This document shows positions 34,177-43,461 of a stretch of 64,000 nt of DNA, piece by piece. The DNA lies in assembly GCA_052389435.1 (NCBI GenBank), contig JBQTIB010000010.1, positions 1 through 64,000 on the forward strand, read 5' to 3'. Made by a program: the position numbers and the translations under genes. The notes under the pieces are model-generated. The model was given only the letters and a program-made list of their open reading frames with translations. It searched no databases and had not been told where the DNA came from. This DNA comes from JBQTKD01 sp052389435 (GTDB lineage: Bacteria; Actinomycetota; Actinomycetes; Sporichthyales; Sporichthyaceae). Position 1 is the first letter of the stretch. Every line of letters begins with the position of its first letter.

Positions 34177-34209
34177 CTCCGAGCGATCAAGGACGCCTCA
34201 CGCTAACCG

Positions 34210-34245
34210 AGACGTCCCCAGACGTCCCGATTTCGTGGTGATCAC
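34210..34245. promoter_or_regulatory. Tandem repeats and palindrome between the XRE gene and the transfer operon
   Basis: AGACGTCCC occurs at 34210-34218 and 34220-34228 (10-bp period, same face of the helix), followed by the palindrome GTGATCAC at 34238-34245. They lie in the 137-bp divergent gap, a natural operator position for the XRE-type regulator. Confidence 0.5.
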
Positions 34246-34313
34246 GTCCGTGCAATTTCGCGAACCTCCAACACATCGACGCGACCGACGCGGCGACAGA
34301 TTGGGGGCAATCG

Positions 34314-34595
34314 ATGCCACTCCGACCGGAACGAGAATCCGAGACCACCGGTCCCGGCACCGTTCGACCGCGCGCGTCAGTCGACCGGCCCGCGTTCTAC
34401 AGCATCTCCGACGCCGCCGCGATGCTCGGCGTCTCGACCGCGACGCTCTACCGCGCCATCGGCGACGGTCAGTTCCCCGCCGTCCGCATCCGCGACCGCG
34501 TGATCGTCCCCGCCAAGGCCATCGAAGCGCTGACCGACGAGGCCATCGACGGCTGCACCACCGAGACCGCCGGACCGTTCGGAGGTGCCGGATGA
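34314..34595 (+). CDS. Excisionase-like helix-turn-helix protein
   Basis: A 93-residue small DNA-binding protein. The central MerR/Xis-type winged helix reads YSISDAAAMLGVSTATLYRA, then DGQFPAVRIRDRVIVPAKAI, the hallmark of excisionase-family proteins. It opens the coupled transfer operon. On integrative elements such proteins direct the integrase toward excision or act as regulators; either fits. ATG 34314 follows a G-rich ribosome site. Confidence 0.82.
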   Translation: MPLRPERESETTGPGTVRPRASVDRPAFYSISDAAAMLGVSTATLYRAIGDGQFPAVRIRDRVIVPAKAIEALTDEAIDGCTTETAGPFGGAG

Positions 34596-35149
34596 GACCC
34601 ATCGTCACCGTCGACGACGCCTACGACCGCGACTACGCCTCCGACGGGATCTCCCGCTTCGGTGCCTACGTCCGCCAGCGGGCACACCTGCTCGTCGACG
34701 ACTGGGAGCCGCTCAGCCCGGTCACCTTTGCCGTCACCGTGTGGACCATTGCCAGCGGGCCGATGATGAGCCCCGGCTACGTGCGGACCCGATCGTCGAT
34801 CCGCGGCGTCAACTGCCGTCACGGCGACGAACCCGGCCTGCTGATCGCCGAGGTCGCGGTCGCGCTGTCCTGGCCCAGCGACCTGGGGCAGAGCGACGAC
34901 CTTCGTCGGTGGTCCAGCGCGAGAACGCCCGACGGGCATGCGGACGAGCGCCGCCCCGCGTTGCTCGTCGATGGCCGGATTCGCATCCCCATCTCGGAAG
35001 ACGACCTCCCACGCCCGTCCCGGTTCGCCGGACTCGACGTCGGCGTCGCCAAACGAGCCGTAGCCGTCGTGTGCGAGCGCGTGAACCAGCAGGCCGGTCC
35101 CGTCCTCGCTCCTCTGCAAGCCACCGAAGCGAACGGAGCGCTCAGATGA
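34592..35149 (+). CDS. Hypothetical protein of the transfer operon
   Basis: A 185-residue soluble protein starting MRPIVTVDDAYDRDYASDGI. No domain is recognised. It has Trp- and Arg-rich stretches and no membrane helices. Its ATG overlaps the Xis-like stop (ATGA) and GGAGG lies at 34580-34584. The next gene overlaps its own stop in the same way, so it is translated as part of the coupled operon. Confidence 0.65.
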   Translation: MRPIVTVDDAYDRDYASDGISRFGAYVRQRAHLLVDDWEPLSPVTFAVTVWTIASGPMMSPGYVRTRSSIRGVNCRHGDEPGLLIAEVAVALSWPSDLGQSDDLRRWSSARTPDGHADERRPALLVDGRIRIPISEDDLPRPSRFAGLDVGVAKRAVAVVCERVNQQAGPVLAPLQATEANGALR

Positions 35150-35430
35150 GCCGTCCCAATGAGAACTGCCCCCGCTGCGGCGGGTGGGGCTACGTGATCG
35201 TCAGCGTCCTGACGCTCCGTCACGGCGCCCAGTCCGCCGAGTGCTCCTGCCCCGAGTGCTGCACCCCCGCGCAGGCCCACCTCGACCAGTGGCGAGACGA
35301 CTACCGCTGGCAGTCCGCGAAGGCGGTGTGCCGTCACTGCGGCGACTGGACTCATCTGCGCGACAGGGAGGGTTTCCCCGCCCACTGGGTCTGCTCGGCC
35401 AAGGCGGCCCACGTCGGAGCACTCCGATGA
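35146..35430 (+). CDS. Zinc-finger-like small protein
   Basis: A 94-residue protein with two cysteine clusters: CPRCGG at residues 8-13 with CSCPECC later (a DnaJ-like zinc-binding arrangement), and CRHCG with a final Cys near the C-terminus. It overlaps its neighbours by 4 nt on both sides. It may bind DNA or protein through zinc; the function is unknown. Confidence 0.65.
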   Translation: MSRPNENCPRCGGWGYVIVSVLTLRHGAQSAECSCPECCTPAQAHLDQWRDDYRWQSAKAVCRHCGDWTHLRDREGFPAHWVCSAKAAHVGALR

Positions 35431-37073
35431 CGCTCGACCCCATCACGCCCGACCCCACCGCGGTCGTCCTCGAGTGGCTGCGCGTCCACGTCCAGTCGGC
35501 CTCCTGGGTCGGCTGGACGTGGACAGCCGCGGCAGCCGCCGTCGCCTTGGCGATGCTCGTTGTACTGCTCCGACGGGGCGGCAACGCATCCGCCGGACAA
35601 CTCGCTCGATGGCAGGCAATCAGCGAGCGCAACGACGGCGTCGCGGGCGCCAAGGCGATCCGCGCCGCCGCGTCGCGACGCTCGGTGCGACGACGAGCCC
35701 ACGTGCTCCGCCCGAGCAGCCGCGAGCTCGGACGGTGGCAACGGATGCGCGTGCCCACGACGGAGTACGCGACGCCGCTGGCGCGCGTCGGCGGGCAACG
35801 CATCTGGTCGGCCGTCGAGGACGTGACGCTGCGCATCGGTGGCCCGCGCACCGGCAAGACCGGCGAACTCGCCGGTCGCATCCTCGACGCGCCCGGCGCC
35901 GTCATCGCCACCTCGACGCGGACCGATCTCATCGAACTCACCGGCGCGTGCCGAGGGTCCCGCGGCCCGGTCCGGGTGTTCAACCCAGCCGGATTCGCGG
36001 GTCACCCGACCACCGCCTGCTTCAACCCTCTCGCCGGCTGCGCCGACGTCAACGTCGCCTCGTACCGCGCCGAGGACTTGCTGTCCGCCACCACCGGCCC
36101 CGGCGGGGGCGACGCAGATTTCTGGACGGCCCAGGCCCAACGGGTCCTGACGGCGATGCTGCACGCCGCCGCGCTCGGCGACCTGTCGATGCGCGACGTG
36201 CAGTCCTGGCTTGCCGATCCCGACGCTGCGACGGCCGTCGTCACCCGCCTCCTGCGCCGCTCGGAACAGGCCAGCGTCGTCGACGACGCCCTGCAGTTCC
36301 TCACCACCAACGACCGCACCCGGTCGTCGATCTGCTCGACCGTCATGCCGGCGTTGCGTTGGCTCTCCGACGGCGCGGCGACCGTCGCCGCCACCGGAGG
36401 CGGGTTCGACGTCCAGGAGCTTCTCGAAACCCGCGGCACCGTCTACCTGCTCGGGGCGGAGGACGCGAAGGTCGCCCCGCTCGTTGCCGCGTTCACCGGA
36501 CACATCGCCCGTGAAGCGCGCCGCATCGCGGGCACGATGCCCGGCGGACGGCTCGACCCGCCCCTGACGCTTGCGCTCGACGAGGCGGCGCTCATCTGTC
36601 CCGTGCCGTTGGACAACTGGACCGCCGACATGGGTGGCCGCAACGTCACCATCCACATCGCCGTCCAGTCGCGTGCGCAGCTGCGCCAGCGGTGGGGCGA
36701 CACCGGCGCGGCCGCCATTCTCAACAACGCCGCGACCGTCCTGATCTTCGGCGGCACCCGCGACCGCGACGACCTCACCGCGTGGTCCGTCCTCACCGGA
36801 GAACGACTCGAGAAGGTCGTCACTCGAGACGCCCGGGGCCGCATCTCCTCCACCAGCACCCGCCGGGTACCGGTGCTCAGTCCCGCCAACATCACCCAGC
36901 TGCCCGCGGGCCACGTGCTCGTGCAACGTCGCGGCATGCCGGCGGCGCTGGGGACCGTAGAGATGGCGTGGAACCGCCGCGACGTCCGCGCCGCGGCGCG
37001 CAAGGCGAACACCCGCCCGAGCTCGCAGCAGATCCCCGTCGAATCCCACGCCCTTGGAAGCGAGCTCACGTGA
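35427..37073 (+). CDS. VirD4/TraG-like type IV coupling protein
   Basis: A 548-residue membrane ATPase that would bring the relaxase-DNA complex to the secretion channel. One N-terminal helix (about 28-50), Walker A GGPRTGKT at 138-145 and Walker B ending in D385-E386 (LTLALDEAALI) are visible, with a later Gln-rich sensor segment (HIAVQSRAQLRQRWG). The ATG overlaps the previous stop. The domain order matches actinobacterial TraG/VirD4-type coupling proteins and not FtsK-like TraB pumps. Confidence 0.88.
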   Translation: MTLDPITPDPTAVVLEWLRVHVQSASWVGWTWTAAAAAVALAMLVVLLRRGGNASAGQLARWQAISERNDGVAGAKAIRAAASRRSVRRRAHVLRPSSRELGRWQRMRVPTTEYATPLARVGGQRIWSAVEDVTLRIGGPRTGKTGELAGRILDAPGAVIATSTRTDLIELTGACRGSRGPVRVFNPAGFAGHPTTACFNPLAGCADVNVASYRAEDLLSATTGPGGGDADFWTAQAQRVLTAMLHAAALGDLSMRDVQSWLADPDAATAVVTRLLRRSEQASVVDDALQFLTTNDRTRSSICSTVMPALRWLSDGAATVAATGGGFDVQELLETRGTVYLLGAEDAKVAPLVAAFTGHIAREARRIAGTMPGGRLDPPLTLALDEAALICPVPLDNWTADMGGRNVTIHIAVQSRAQLRQRWGDTGAAAILNNAATVLIFGGTRDRDDLTAWSVLTGERLEKVVTRDARGRISSTSTRRVPVLSPANITQLPAGHVLVQRRGMPAALGTVEMAWNRRDVRAAARKANTRPSSQQIPVESHALGSELT

Positions 37074-37723
37074 CCTCCCGTTCAACCCGCTCCGACGACG
37101 ACCAGGCCGCCGCCGTGGCAGGACTAGCAGTGCTTGTGGAGGCGACGAACCGGCGTGTGGCGGAGCTGGAGAAGCTGCCCGACGCGTTCGAGCAACTTAC
37201 GGCCGATTTCGCCGACCTCTCCGAGCGGCTGACCGCCGCCGAAGCCGCAGCACCGCCAAGACCCACCTCGTGGCTGGCGCCGACGGAGTCCGCCGAGAGG
37301 GACGAGGCGATTCGCAAGGCGGCCGCGGTTCTCGCCGATCTCGCCGGATGGGTGCAGGCGGTGTACCTGCGCTACCCCGACGGAGCCACCGGCCTGCCGG
37401 AGTGCTGGCTCTGGCACCCCGACGCCGTCGAAGAACTGCTGTGGCTGCGCACCGCCTGGGCGGTCGCCTACACCGGCCGTTCGGCTTCGGCCCTGCAGGT
37501 CGGCGATTGGCACGACCGGAGCCGACCCGGCGTCGCCCGACGCATCCGCGCGGCCGTCGGAACCTGCTCGCTGGAGAACCACACCGGCACCGTCCTCGCC
37601 GTCGCCGCGGCTGCGCCGAAGTCTCGCATCGCCGCCGTCGCGGCGTGGTGGGCACTCGACCGCGACGGCGCTCCGCCCGCCGCGGATCCGCGCAGCGGCA
37701 CGGTCGCCGGGCGGTTGTCGTGA
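37070..37723 (+). CDS. Hypothetical protein with N-terminal coiled coil
   Basis: A 217-residue protein with a likely coiled coil at about 15-70 (Leu/Ala/Glu-rich, LAVLVEATNRRVAELEKLPD) and a Trp-rich helical domain after it (WVQAVYLRYPDG, WLWHPDAVEELLWLR). It resembles no family I can name, but the same layout is common beside coupling proteins on actinobacterial elements. It is coupled to both neighbours by GTGA overlaps. Confidence 0.6.
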   Translation: MTSRSTRSDDDQAAAVAGLAVLVEATNRRVAELEKLPDAFEQLTADFADLSERLTAAEAAAPPRPTSWLAPTESAERDEAIRKAAAVLADLAGWVQAVYLRYPDGATGLPECWLWHPDAVEELLWLRTAWAVAYTGRSASALQVGDWHDRSRPGVARRIRAAVGTCSLENHTGTVLAVAAAAPKSRIAAVAAWWALDRDGAPPAADPRSGTVAGRLS

Positions 37724-38385
37724 CGGCCCGCTGGATGTGGACCGCGGGGCTCGCCGTGGCCATCGCCGCCGCAGCCGCCACTGCCCACGGCGCCTACGGC
37801 GTAGCTCGAGCGGCCCAGGTGCCGCCGGAGGTCGCGCTGCTCTATCCGGCAATCACCGACGGCCTCGCGGTCGTCGCCTACGCCACCACGACGCGACTGC
37901 AGCGCAACGGGCGCCACTACGCCTGGGCCGTCGTCGTCCTCGCCGCTGGGCTCTCCGGCATCGCGCAGGCCACCTGGCTGGCTGGCGGAGTCGACTCCGT
38001 GCCGGGCCCGGTGCGCTTCGGCGTCGGAGCCTGGCCCGCGATGGCGGCCGCCGTCGTCGCGCACCTGCTCTACCTCCTCGCGGCCACGCCACCAGACACC
38101 TCGACCGAACAGCCGGCCGGACCCGTACGACCGCCGACGCCCGTACAGCCCGTCGTACAACCGCACGACCTCTCGAACACGCTCGCACCGAACGAGCAGC
38201 CCTCGAACAACGTCTCGCGCGGACCCGGCGACCGGGCACGCGCCACCGCCCGCGCCCACCTGGACCGGCACCGCTCCCTGCCGACCGTCAGCGAGCTCGT
38301 CGACGCCGCAGGCGTCGGCCGAGGAACCGCCGCCGCCGCGCTGAAGGAACTTCGCGCCGACCTCGACGAAGGAGGCATGCCGTGA
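37720..38385 (+). CDS. DUF2637-type (Spd-like) membrane protein
   Basis: A 221-residue protein with four hydrophobic helices in the first 125 residues, the arrangement of DUF2637 proteins associated with plasmid spread (Spd) in Streptomyces. A Pro/Thr-rich linker leads to a C-terminal winged-helix-like segment (LPTVSELVDAAGVGRGTAAA). It is coupled to its neighbours by GTGA overlaps. Confidence 0.75.
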   Translation: MTARWMWTAGLAVAIAAAAATAHGAYGVARAAQVPPEVALLYPAITDGLAVVAYATTTRLQRNGRHYAWAVVVLAAGLSGIAQATWLAGGVDSVPGPVRFGVGAWPAMAAAVVAHLLYLLAATPPDTSTEQPAGPVRPPTPVQPVVQPHDLSNTLAPNEQPSNNVSRGPGDRARATARAHLDRHRSLPTVSELVDAAGVGRGTAAAALKELRADLDEGGMP

Positions 38386-38528
38386 CGCACCGCGCGACCC
38401 GTCCCCACCGGTCTCGGCCTTCGGACGTCGCCTGCACAGGACCAAAAACCACTACACACCCATGCATCACGATCAATTGGGGCGGCCTCGCCGTCGGCGC
38501 TGCGCGGGACGGCGGCTCGCCGTGCTGA
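38382..38528 (+). CDS. 48-residue ORF linking the Spd-like gene to the relaxase
   Basis: Its GTG overlaps the upstream stop by 4 nt and its TGA overlaps the relaxase GTG by 7 nt, so it fills the gap exactly. The product is basic at the N-terminus with two cysteines. It may be a real small protein or serve only to carry ribosomes to the relaxase start. No family is recognised. Confidence 0.4.
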   Translation: MTHRATRPHRSRPSDVACTGPKTTTHPCITINWGGLAVGAARDGGSPC

Positions 38529-41500
38529 CCATCTCATCGGGCCACTCGGCCTCCTACCTCACCGATGCGGTCGCCGCCGGGCGCGAGAACTACTACTCCG
38601 GCGCCGTCGCGGCCGGAGAACCGCCGGGGCGCTGGTACGGCGCCGGCGCGACCGCGCTCGGACTCGAAGGAGTCGTCGACGCCCAGGACATGACGGCGGT
38701 GTTCGCGCACTTCGTGGACCCCCGCGACCCCGGGTTCCGCGACCCCGCCGCCTGGTCGAACGCGGCCACCCTCGGCCACCGCGGCCGGGCGTACACCGGC
38801 GAGGACGAGCTGTACGCCGCCGCCTGCGCTGCCGAGCCGGACGCGACCGCCGAACGACGCGTCGAACTGCGCCTAGACGCCGGGCGCCGTGCGCGACGCA
38901 ACGTCGCGTTCCTCGATGCCACCTTCAGCGTCCAGAAGTCGATCACCGTCCTGCACACCGCCTTCGAGGCACAGGAGGTCGCCGCTCGACGCGAGGGCAA
39001 CCACGAGGAAGCCGCCGCGTGGGGCCGGCACCGCGAAGCCGTCGAATCCGCGATTTGGGCGGGGAACCGCGCTGCTCTGGACTACCTTGCGGCCCGCGCC
39101 GGGTACTCCCGCGTGGGGCACCACGGCGGCGCCGCCGGCCGATTCGTCGATGCGCACGACTTCGTCGTCGCGTCGTTCTTCCAACACGACTCCCGCGACC
39201 ACGACCCCCAACTGCACATCCACAACGCGATCCTGAACCGCGTCCAAGGCAGCGACGGGATCTGGCGGACCCTGGACGGCCGCAGCCTCTACGCCCAACG
39301 CGGCGCCGCCGCAGCCGTCGCCGAACGCACCACCGAGCAGTACCTCACCCGCACGCTCGGCATCCGCTTCGCCGCTCGGCCCGACGGGAAGGCTCGCGAG
39401 ATCGTCGGGGTCCCGTCCGAAGTGACCGAGCTGTTCAGCTCCCGTCGACGTGCCATCACCGGCCGCACGCGCGAGCTGACCGAGGCCTTCGCCGGCCGCT
39501 TCGACCGCGAACCCAACGCACTGGAACTCGACCGCCTCCAACGCCAGGCCACGTTCGCGACCCGTCGAGCCAAGTCCCACCGAGGCGAGAAGCTGGAGGA
39601 CCGACTCGAACGCTGGGACCGCGACCTGCGCGCCGAGATCGACGGCGGCCTGCGCCGCGTCGCCCGCGACGTCCTCGCCCTCGCCGGCCAGGCACCCGAC
39701 CCGCAGCCCTGGTCCAGCGTCGACGTTCTGACGACAGCGCTCGCCGACGTCCAGTCCCGCAAGGCCGCCTGGACCGCGTCGGACCTCACCCGTGCCGTGT
39801 CCGACGCTCTGCCCGATCACCTGGGCGACCTCGACGGCGCCGCCACCGCCCACCTGCTCGACGGCCTCGCCGCCCAAGCCCTCGAGTCTGCCACTCCCAT
39901 CGTCGCCAGCCGACCCGGACACCGCCTGCTGCCCGACGACCTACGGCTGGCCAACGGCACCTCTGCCTACGACGCACCCGGCCGCAGCATGTTCACCACC
40001 CCCGACCACATCCGCAGCGAACGCCTCCTACGCGACGGTGCCGCCACCGGAACCGCCCGAGCCCTGTCCAGCGAACAGATCCGGCACCTGCTCACCGGCC
40101 TCGCCGAGTCGGGCCTGGAACTCGGCCACGACCAGACGAACGCGGTACGCGGTGTTCTCGGCTCCGGTGCCGCCGTCGAATGCCTCGTCGGCCCTGCCGG
40201 AACCGGCAAGTCCTTCGTCGTCGGAGTCCTCGCCAAAGGCTGGGCCGACAACGGCGGACGAGTGTTCGGCCTGGCTGCCAGCCAAGCCGCTACGGACGTC
40301 CTGACCGGCGAAGGGCTGCAGGCGCGCAACATCGCCCGCTGGCTGGTCACCCAACAACGCCTCGACCGCGGCGACGTCACCGACGCGGCGTGGCGGCTCA
40401 CCGCAGCAGACCTCGTCGTCGTCGACGAGTCCGCCATGACCGACACCGCAGACCTCGCTCGCGTCCACGCCCGCGTCGCAGACGCCGGAGCGAAGCTGCT
40501 GCTCTGCGGCGACCACCGGCAACTGTCCGCGGTCGGCGCAGCCGGCGCGATGGCGATGGTGGCCGCGCACACCACGACCTACGAACTCGCCGCCGCCCGC
40601 CGCTTCCAACACGCGTGGGAGGCCTCGGCCTCCCTTCGCCTGCGCGAGGGAGATCCCCGTGCGCTCGCCGAGTACCACAAGCACGGCCGACTCCTGGACT
40701 GCGGAAACCTAGACGCAGCCGAGCGATCGGCGACCACCGCCTGGCTCGCCGACTCCGTGGAGGGCCGCCGCGCCCTGCTCGTCGTCGACAGCAACGAGCA
40801 GGCCGCGCGTCTCAACGCGACGCTGCGGGCCGAACTGGTCCGCCTCGGCCGAGTGTCCGAGATCGGGGTTCCGCTCGACCGCGAGGGAACCGTGGCCGGA
40901 GTCGGAGACATAGTTCAGACCCGAGCCAACGCCTGGCACCTGGAAGGACACGACGGCAACCGACGCGGGCCGGTGAACCGCGAATACCTCCGCGTCCTCG
41001 CCACCCTGGCCGACGGCGGGCTGCACGCGACGACCCTGGTCGACACCGAGGGACCGGCCGTCGGCGAAATCCTGCACCTCCCCGCGGACTACGTTCGCGA
41101 GCACGTTGTCCTCGGCTACGCCGCGACCGTGCACGCCGCGCAGGGGCGCACCGTCGACACCGCGCACGTCGTCGTCGGAGGCTCACTCGACGCCTCGGCC
41201 GTGTACGTCGCCATGAGCCGCGGCCGACGCTGCAATACCGCCCATGTCGTCACGACCGCAGCCCTGCCCGGCGCCCCGGCAGGAGTGCCAGACCACGACC
41301 TGCACCGCAATCCCGGTGCCGTTCTCGCCGCGCTGTTCGAGCGCTACGAGCCCGCGCGATCCGCACTCGACCAAGCCGAGCACGCGACCGCGGAAGCCGG
41401 ATCCCTTCGCACGGCAGCGGAACTGTTCGCGGACGCCGTGGATATTGCCACGGCCGGACGCACCGCCGCATGGCTCGACGGTCTCGTCGACGACGGACAC

Positions 41501-42814
41501 CTCCGAGTCGACCAGCGAACCAGAATCGCAGCGGAAGACAACGCCGTAGCGCTGCATCGACTACTGCGCCGGGCCGAACTCGCGGGCCACGACGCCCGGA
41601 CGGTCCTGCGCGAGGCCGTCGTCGACCGTCCACTGGACGATGCCCGCCAACTCGCCAACGTCGTCGCCCACCGCATCCACTGCGCCGTCGACCTCGAACC
41701 CACCTCCGATGCGTTCGCGCAGCGAGTACCCGCGGTGAGCGACGCCCAATGGGCCCACTATCTGCACGACCTCGCCGCGGTCGCCGACGCGCGCTCTGCG
41801 GAGCTGGGCCTGGTGACGCTACGTCAGCTTCCAGCGTGGGCCGTCGAACGTCTCGGCCCGGTGCCGGCGGACCCCGAGGCGCGCAACGACTGGCTCCGGC
41901 GAGCGGGCACCGTGGCCACCCACCGAGAGCTGACCGGCCACGACGACCCGACGTCGCCGCTCGGACCGCCACCGACCGGCGGGCAGCCCGAAGCCGCCGC
42001 CACCTGGCACGCGGCATGGCGAGCCCTCGGCGGAACAGCGGACCTGCACGAGGAGGCCGCGATGAGCACCGGCCAACTGCTCGTCCGAATCCGTGCCTGG
42101 GAACGCGAACAGGCGTGGGCGCCGCGATACGTCGCCAACGAATTGGCCGGAACCAGCCGAGCCGCCGCAGCCGCCCACGTTGACGCCTCGCTGCGCAGGG
42201 CGGAGGCGGATGCAACCGCCGACCCCGAGAACGCCGAACTCCTCCGTCGAGGCGCCTTCGAGGCCGCAGCACTGGCGACGCTCTTGGACGCACGCTGCGT
42301 CGACCTGATCGAAGCCGACGCGGCACGGGCCGGCTGGTACGCACACACGGCGGCCACCCGTGCCGCGGCAGACCGCGCCAAGCTCGAGCTGGCAACCCGC
42401 GACCTGCCCAACGTCGCCCCGATCACGGCCGAACAGTGGTTGGCCACGCACCGGGCCGAGCAGCGCAGTGCGGACAGGCACCGGCCGATCACCTCCGACG
42501 CCGACTTCGCCAACGACCGGAGCGCGGATCTGGCCCTTCTCGACGGCGGACGTCCGCTTGCCAATTGCCCCCCTGAATCCGCGGCGCTCGGACGAGCAGT
42601 GATCGCGCCAGACGAGGACGAGATCCGTGTTCCCACCGCCGAGCAGACGGCCGAGACACTGGCACGTGCTCGGGGCGCGCTGGCCGAGATCGCCCGCCGC
42701 GACCGAGCCGACGCGCAGCGACTTGCAGACGAGAGACGAGTTCTTGATCTGAGTATCCGTCATTTCGTGGACCCGGTCCCCGAAGAAGAACTCCACCGCG
42801 TGGCCGTCCGATGA
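38522..42814 (+). CDS. MobF-family relaxase-helicase (TrwC/TraI-like)
   Basis: A 1430-residue conjugative relaxase that nicks the transfer origin and unwinds the strand. The N-terminus MLTISSGHSASYLTDAVAAG then RENYYS holds the candidate catalytic tyrosines (Y24, Y25); the metal-binding histidines are H227, H232 and H234 in HDPQLHIHN. The helicase domain has Walker A GPAGTGK at 557-563, Walker B VVVDESAM, and the late motif TVHAAQGRTVDTAHV. The C-terminal 400 residues are an unconserved helical tail. I start it at GTG 38522, where MobF homology begins; the longer frame from 38462 adds unrelated Arg-rich sequence. Confidence 0.92.
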   Translation: MLTISSGHSASYLTDAVAAGRENYYSGAVAAGEPPGRWYGAGATALGLEGVVDAQDMTAVFAHFVDPRDPGFRDPAAWSNAATLGHRGRAYTGEDELYAAACAAEPDATAERRVELRLDAGRRARRNVAFLDATFSVQKSITVLHTAFEAQEVAARREGNHEEAAAWGRHREAVESAIWAGNRAALDYLAARAGYSRVGHHGGAAGRFVDAHDFVVASFFQHDSRDHDPQLHIHNAILNRVQGSDGIWRTLDGRSLYAQRGAAAAVAERTTEQYLTRTLGIRFAARPDGKAREIVGVPSEVTELFSSRRRAITGRTRELTEAFAGRFDREPNALELDRLQRQATFATRRAKSHRGEKLEDRLERWDRDLRAEIDGGLRRVARDVLALAGQAPDPQPWSSVDVLTTALADVQSRKAAWTASDLTRAVSDALPDHLGDLDGAATAHLLDGLAAQALESATPIVASRPGHRLLPDDLRLANGTSAYDAPGRSMFTTPDHIRSERLLRDGAATGTARALSSEQIRHLLTGLAESGLELGHDQTNAVRGVLGSGAAVECLVGPAGTGKSFVVGVLAKGWADNGGRVFGLAASQAATDVLTGEGLQARNIARWLVTQQRLDRGDVTDAAWRLTAADLVVVDESAMTDTADLARVHARVADAGAKLLLCGDHRQLSAVGAAGAMAMVAAHTTTYELAAARRFQHAWEASASLRLREGDPRALAEYHKHGRLLDCGNLDAAERSATTAWLADSVEGRRALLVVDSNEQAARLNATLRAELVRLGRVSEIGVPLDREGTVAGVGDIVQTRANAWHLEGHDGNRRGPVNREYLRVLATLADGGLHATTLVDTEGPAVGEILHLPADYVREHVVLGYAATVHAAQGRTVDTAHVVVGGSLDASAVYVAMSRGRRCNTAHVVTTAALPGAPAGVPDHDLHRNPGAVLAALFERYEPARSALDQAEHATAEAGSLRTAAELFADAVDIATAGRTAAWLDGLVDDGHLRVDQRTRIAAEDNAVALHRLLRRAELAGHDARTVLREAVVDRPLDDARQLANVVAHRIHCAVDLEPTSDAFAQRVPAVSDAQWAHYLHDLAAVADARSAELGLVTLRQLPAWAVERLGPVPADPEARNDWLRRAGTVATHRELTGHDDPTSPLGPPPTGGQPEAAATWHAAWRALGGTADLHEEAAMSTGQLLVRIRAWEREQAWAPRYVANELAGTSRAAAAAHVDASLRRAEADATADPENAELLRRGAFEAAALATLLDARCVDLIEADAARAGWYAHTAATRAAADRAKLELATRDLPNVAPITAEQWLATHRAEQRSADRHRPITSDADFANDRSADLALLDGGRPLANCPPESAALGRAVIAPDEDEIRVPTAEQTAETLARARGALAEIARRDRADAQRLADERRVLDLSIRHFVDPVPEEELHRVAVR

Positions 42815-43009
42815 AGCGTGTCGGCGGCCTGCCTACCGCCGCGGCACTCGCCGTCAAGCCGCCGGCGCTCCAACGTTCGGTCAACCGCTGCGCGCTCGAC
42901 CGAACCTCGAAGCGCCTCTGGCTTGACCGCGAGCCTCCGCCGCGGCGGATGGCCAGGCAAGACCGGGCCGGCGAGGACGCCTGCCCGGCCCAACGGCCGC
43001 CTTCGGCCG

Positions 43010-43030
43010 ACAACCCACAACCCACAACCC
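43010..43030. repeat. Three tandem 7-bp repeats upstream of ssb
   Basis: ACAACCC is repeated exactly three times, ending 13 bp before the ssb start and just before the GGGAGGG ribosome site. The rest of the gap 42,815-43,009 shows no gene. The repeats could bind a regulator or be a short slippage product. Confidence 0.5.
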
Positions 43031-43043
43031 CGGGAGGGAACCA

Positions 43044-43424
43044 ATGAACAGCACGCACATCACCATCGCCGGCAACTGCGGAGACGAGCCCCAGCTGCGC
43101 TTCACGACAGACGGCAAGGCCACCACGCGTCTGCGCGTAGCGGTCACCGAGCGTTTCCAGAACGCCACCGGCTCCTGGCTGGACGGGCCGACGAGCTGGC
43201 ACACCGTCCTGGCGTGGGGGCCGCTAGCCGAACAGGTCGCCGAGACCGTGTGCAAGGGCGACCGAGTGCTCGTGTGCGGACGCCTCGCCCAGCGCGAATG
43301 GACCGCCGAGGGAGGCGAACGGCGCAGCGCCTGGGAGATCACCGCCGAGGACATCGGCCCGAGTCTGCGCCACGCGACCGGCACGTTGAGCCGCAACGGA
43401 AGACCCGTCCCCGCACAGCACTGA
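43044..43424 (+). CDS. ssb: Single-stranded DNA-binding protein of the element
   Basis: A 126-residue OB-fold protein with the SSB pattern ITIAGNCGDEPQLRFT, then WHTVLAWGPLAEQVAETVCK and GDRVLVCGRLAQREW. It lacks the long acidic C-terminal tail of the housekeeping SSB. Plasmid-type SSBs protect the incoming single strand after conjugation, which fits the relaxase immediately upstream. GGGAGGG at 43032-43038 sets the ATG start. Confidence 0.88.
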   Translation: MNSTHITIAGNCGDEPQLRFTTDGKATTRLRVAVTERFQNATGSWLDGPTSWHTVLAWGPLAEQVAETVCKGDRVLVCGRLAQREWTAEGGERRSAWEITAEDIGPSLRHATGTLSRNGRPVPAQH

Positions 43425-43433
43425 CCGGCCGGG

Positions 43434-43461
43434 CGGAACGTGCCAGTTCGGGCACGTTCCG
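43434..43461 (+). terminator. Hairpin terminator after ssb
   Basis: CGGAACGTGCC (43434-43444) pairs exactly with GGCACGTTCCG (43451-43461) across a 6-nt loop, 10 bp after the ssb stop. It separates ssb from the secretion-system genes. The rest of the gap to 43,641 shows no gene. Confidence 0.75.

Noticed and set aside
42815..43043. 78-codon ORF between relaxase and ssb
   Set aside because: It overlaps the ssb start and ribosome site, has no motif and looks like a continuation of open GC-rich frames.
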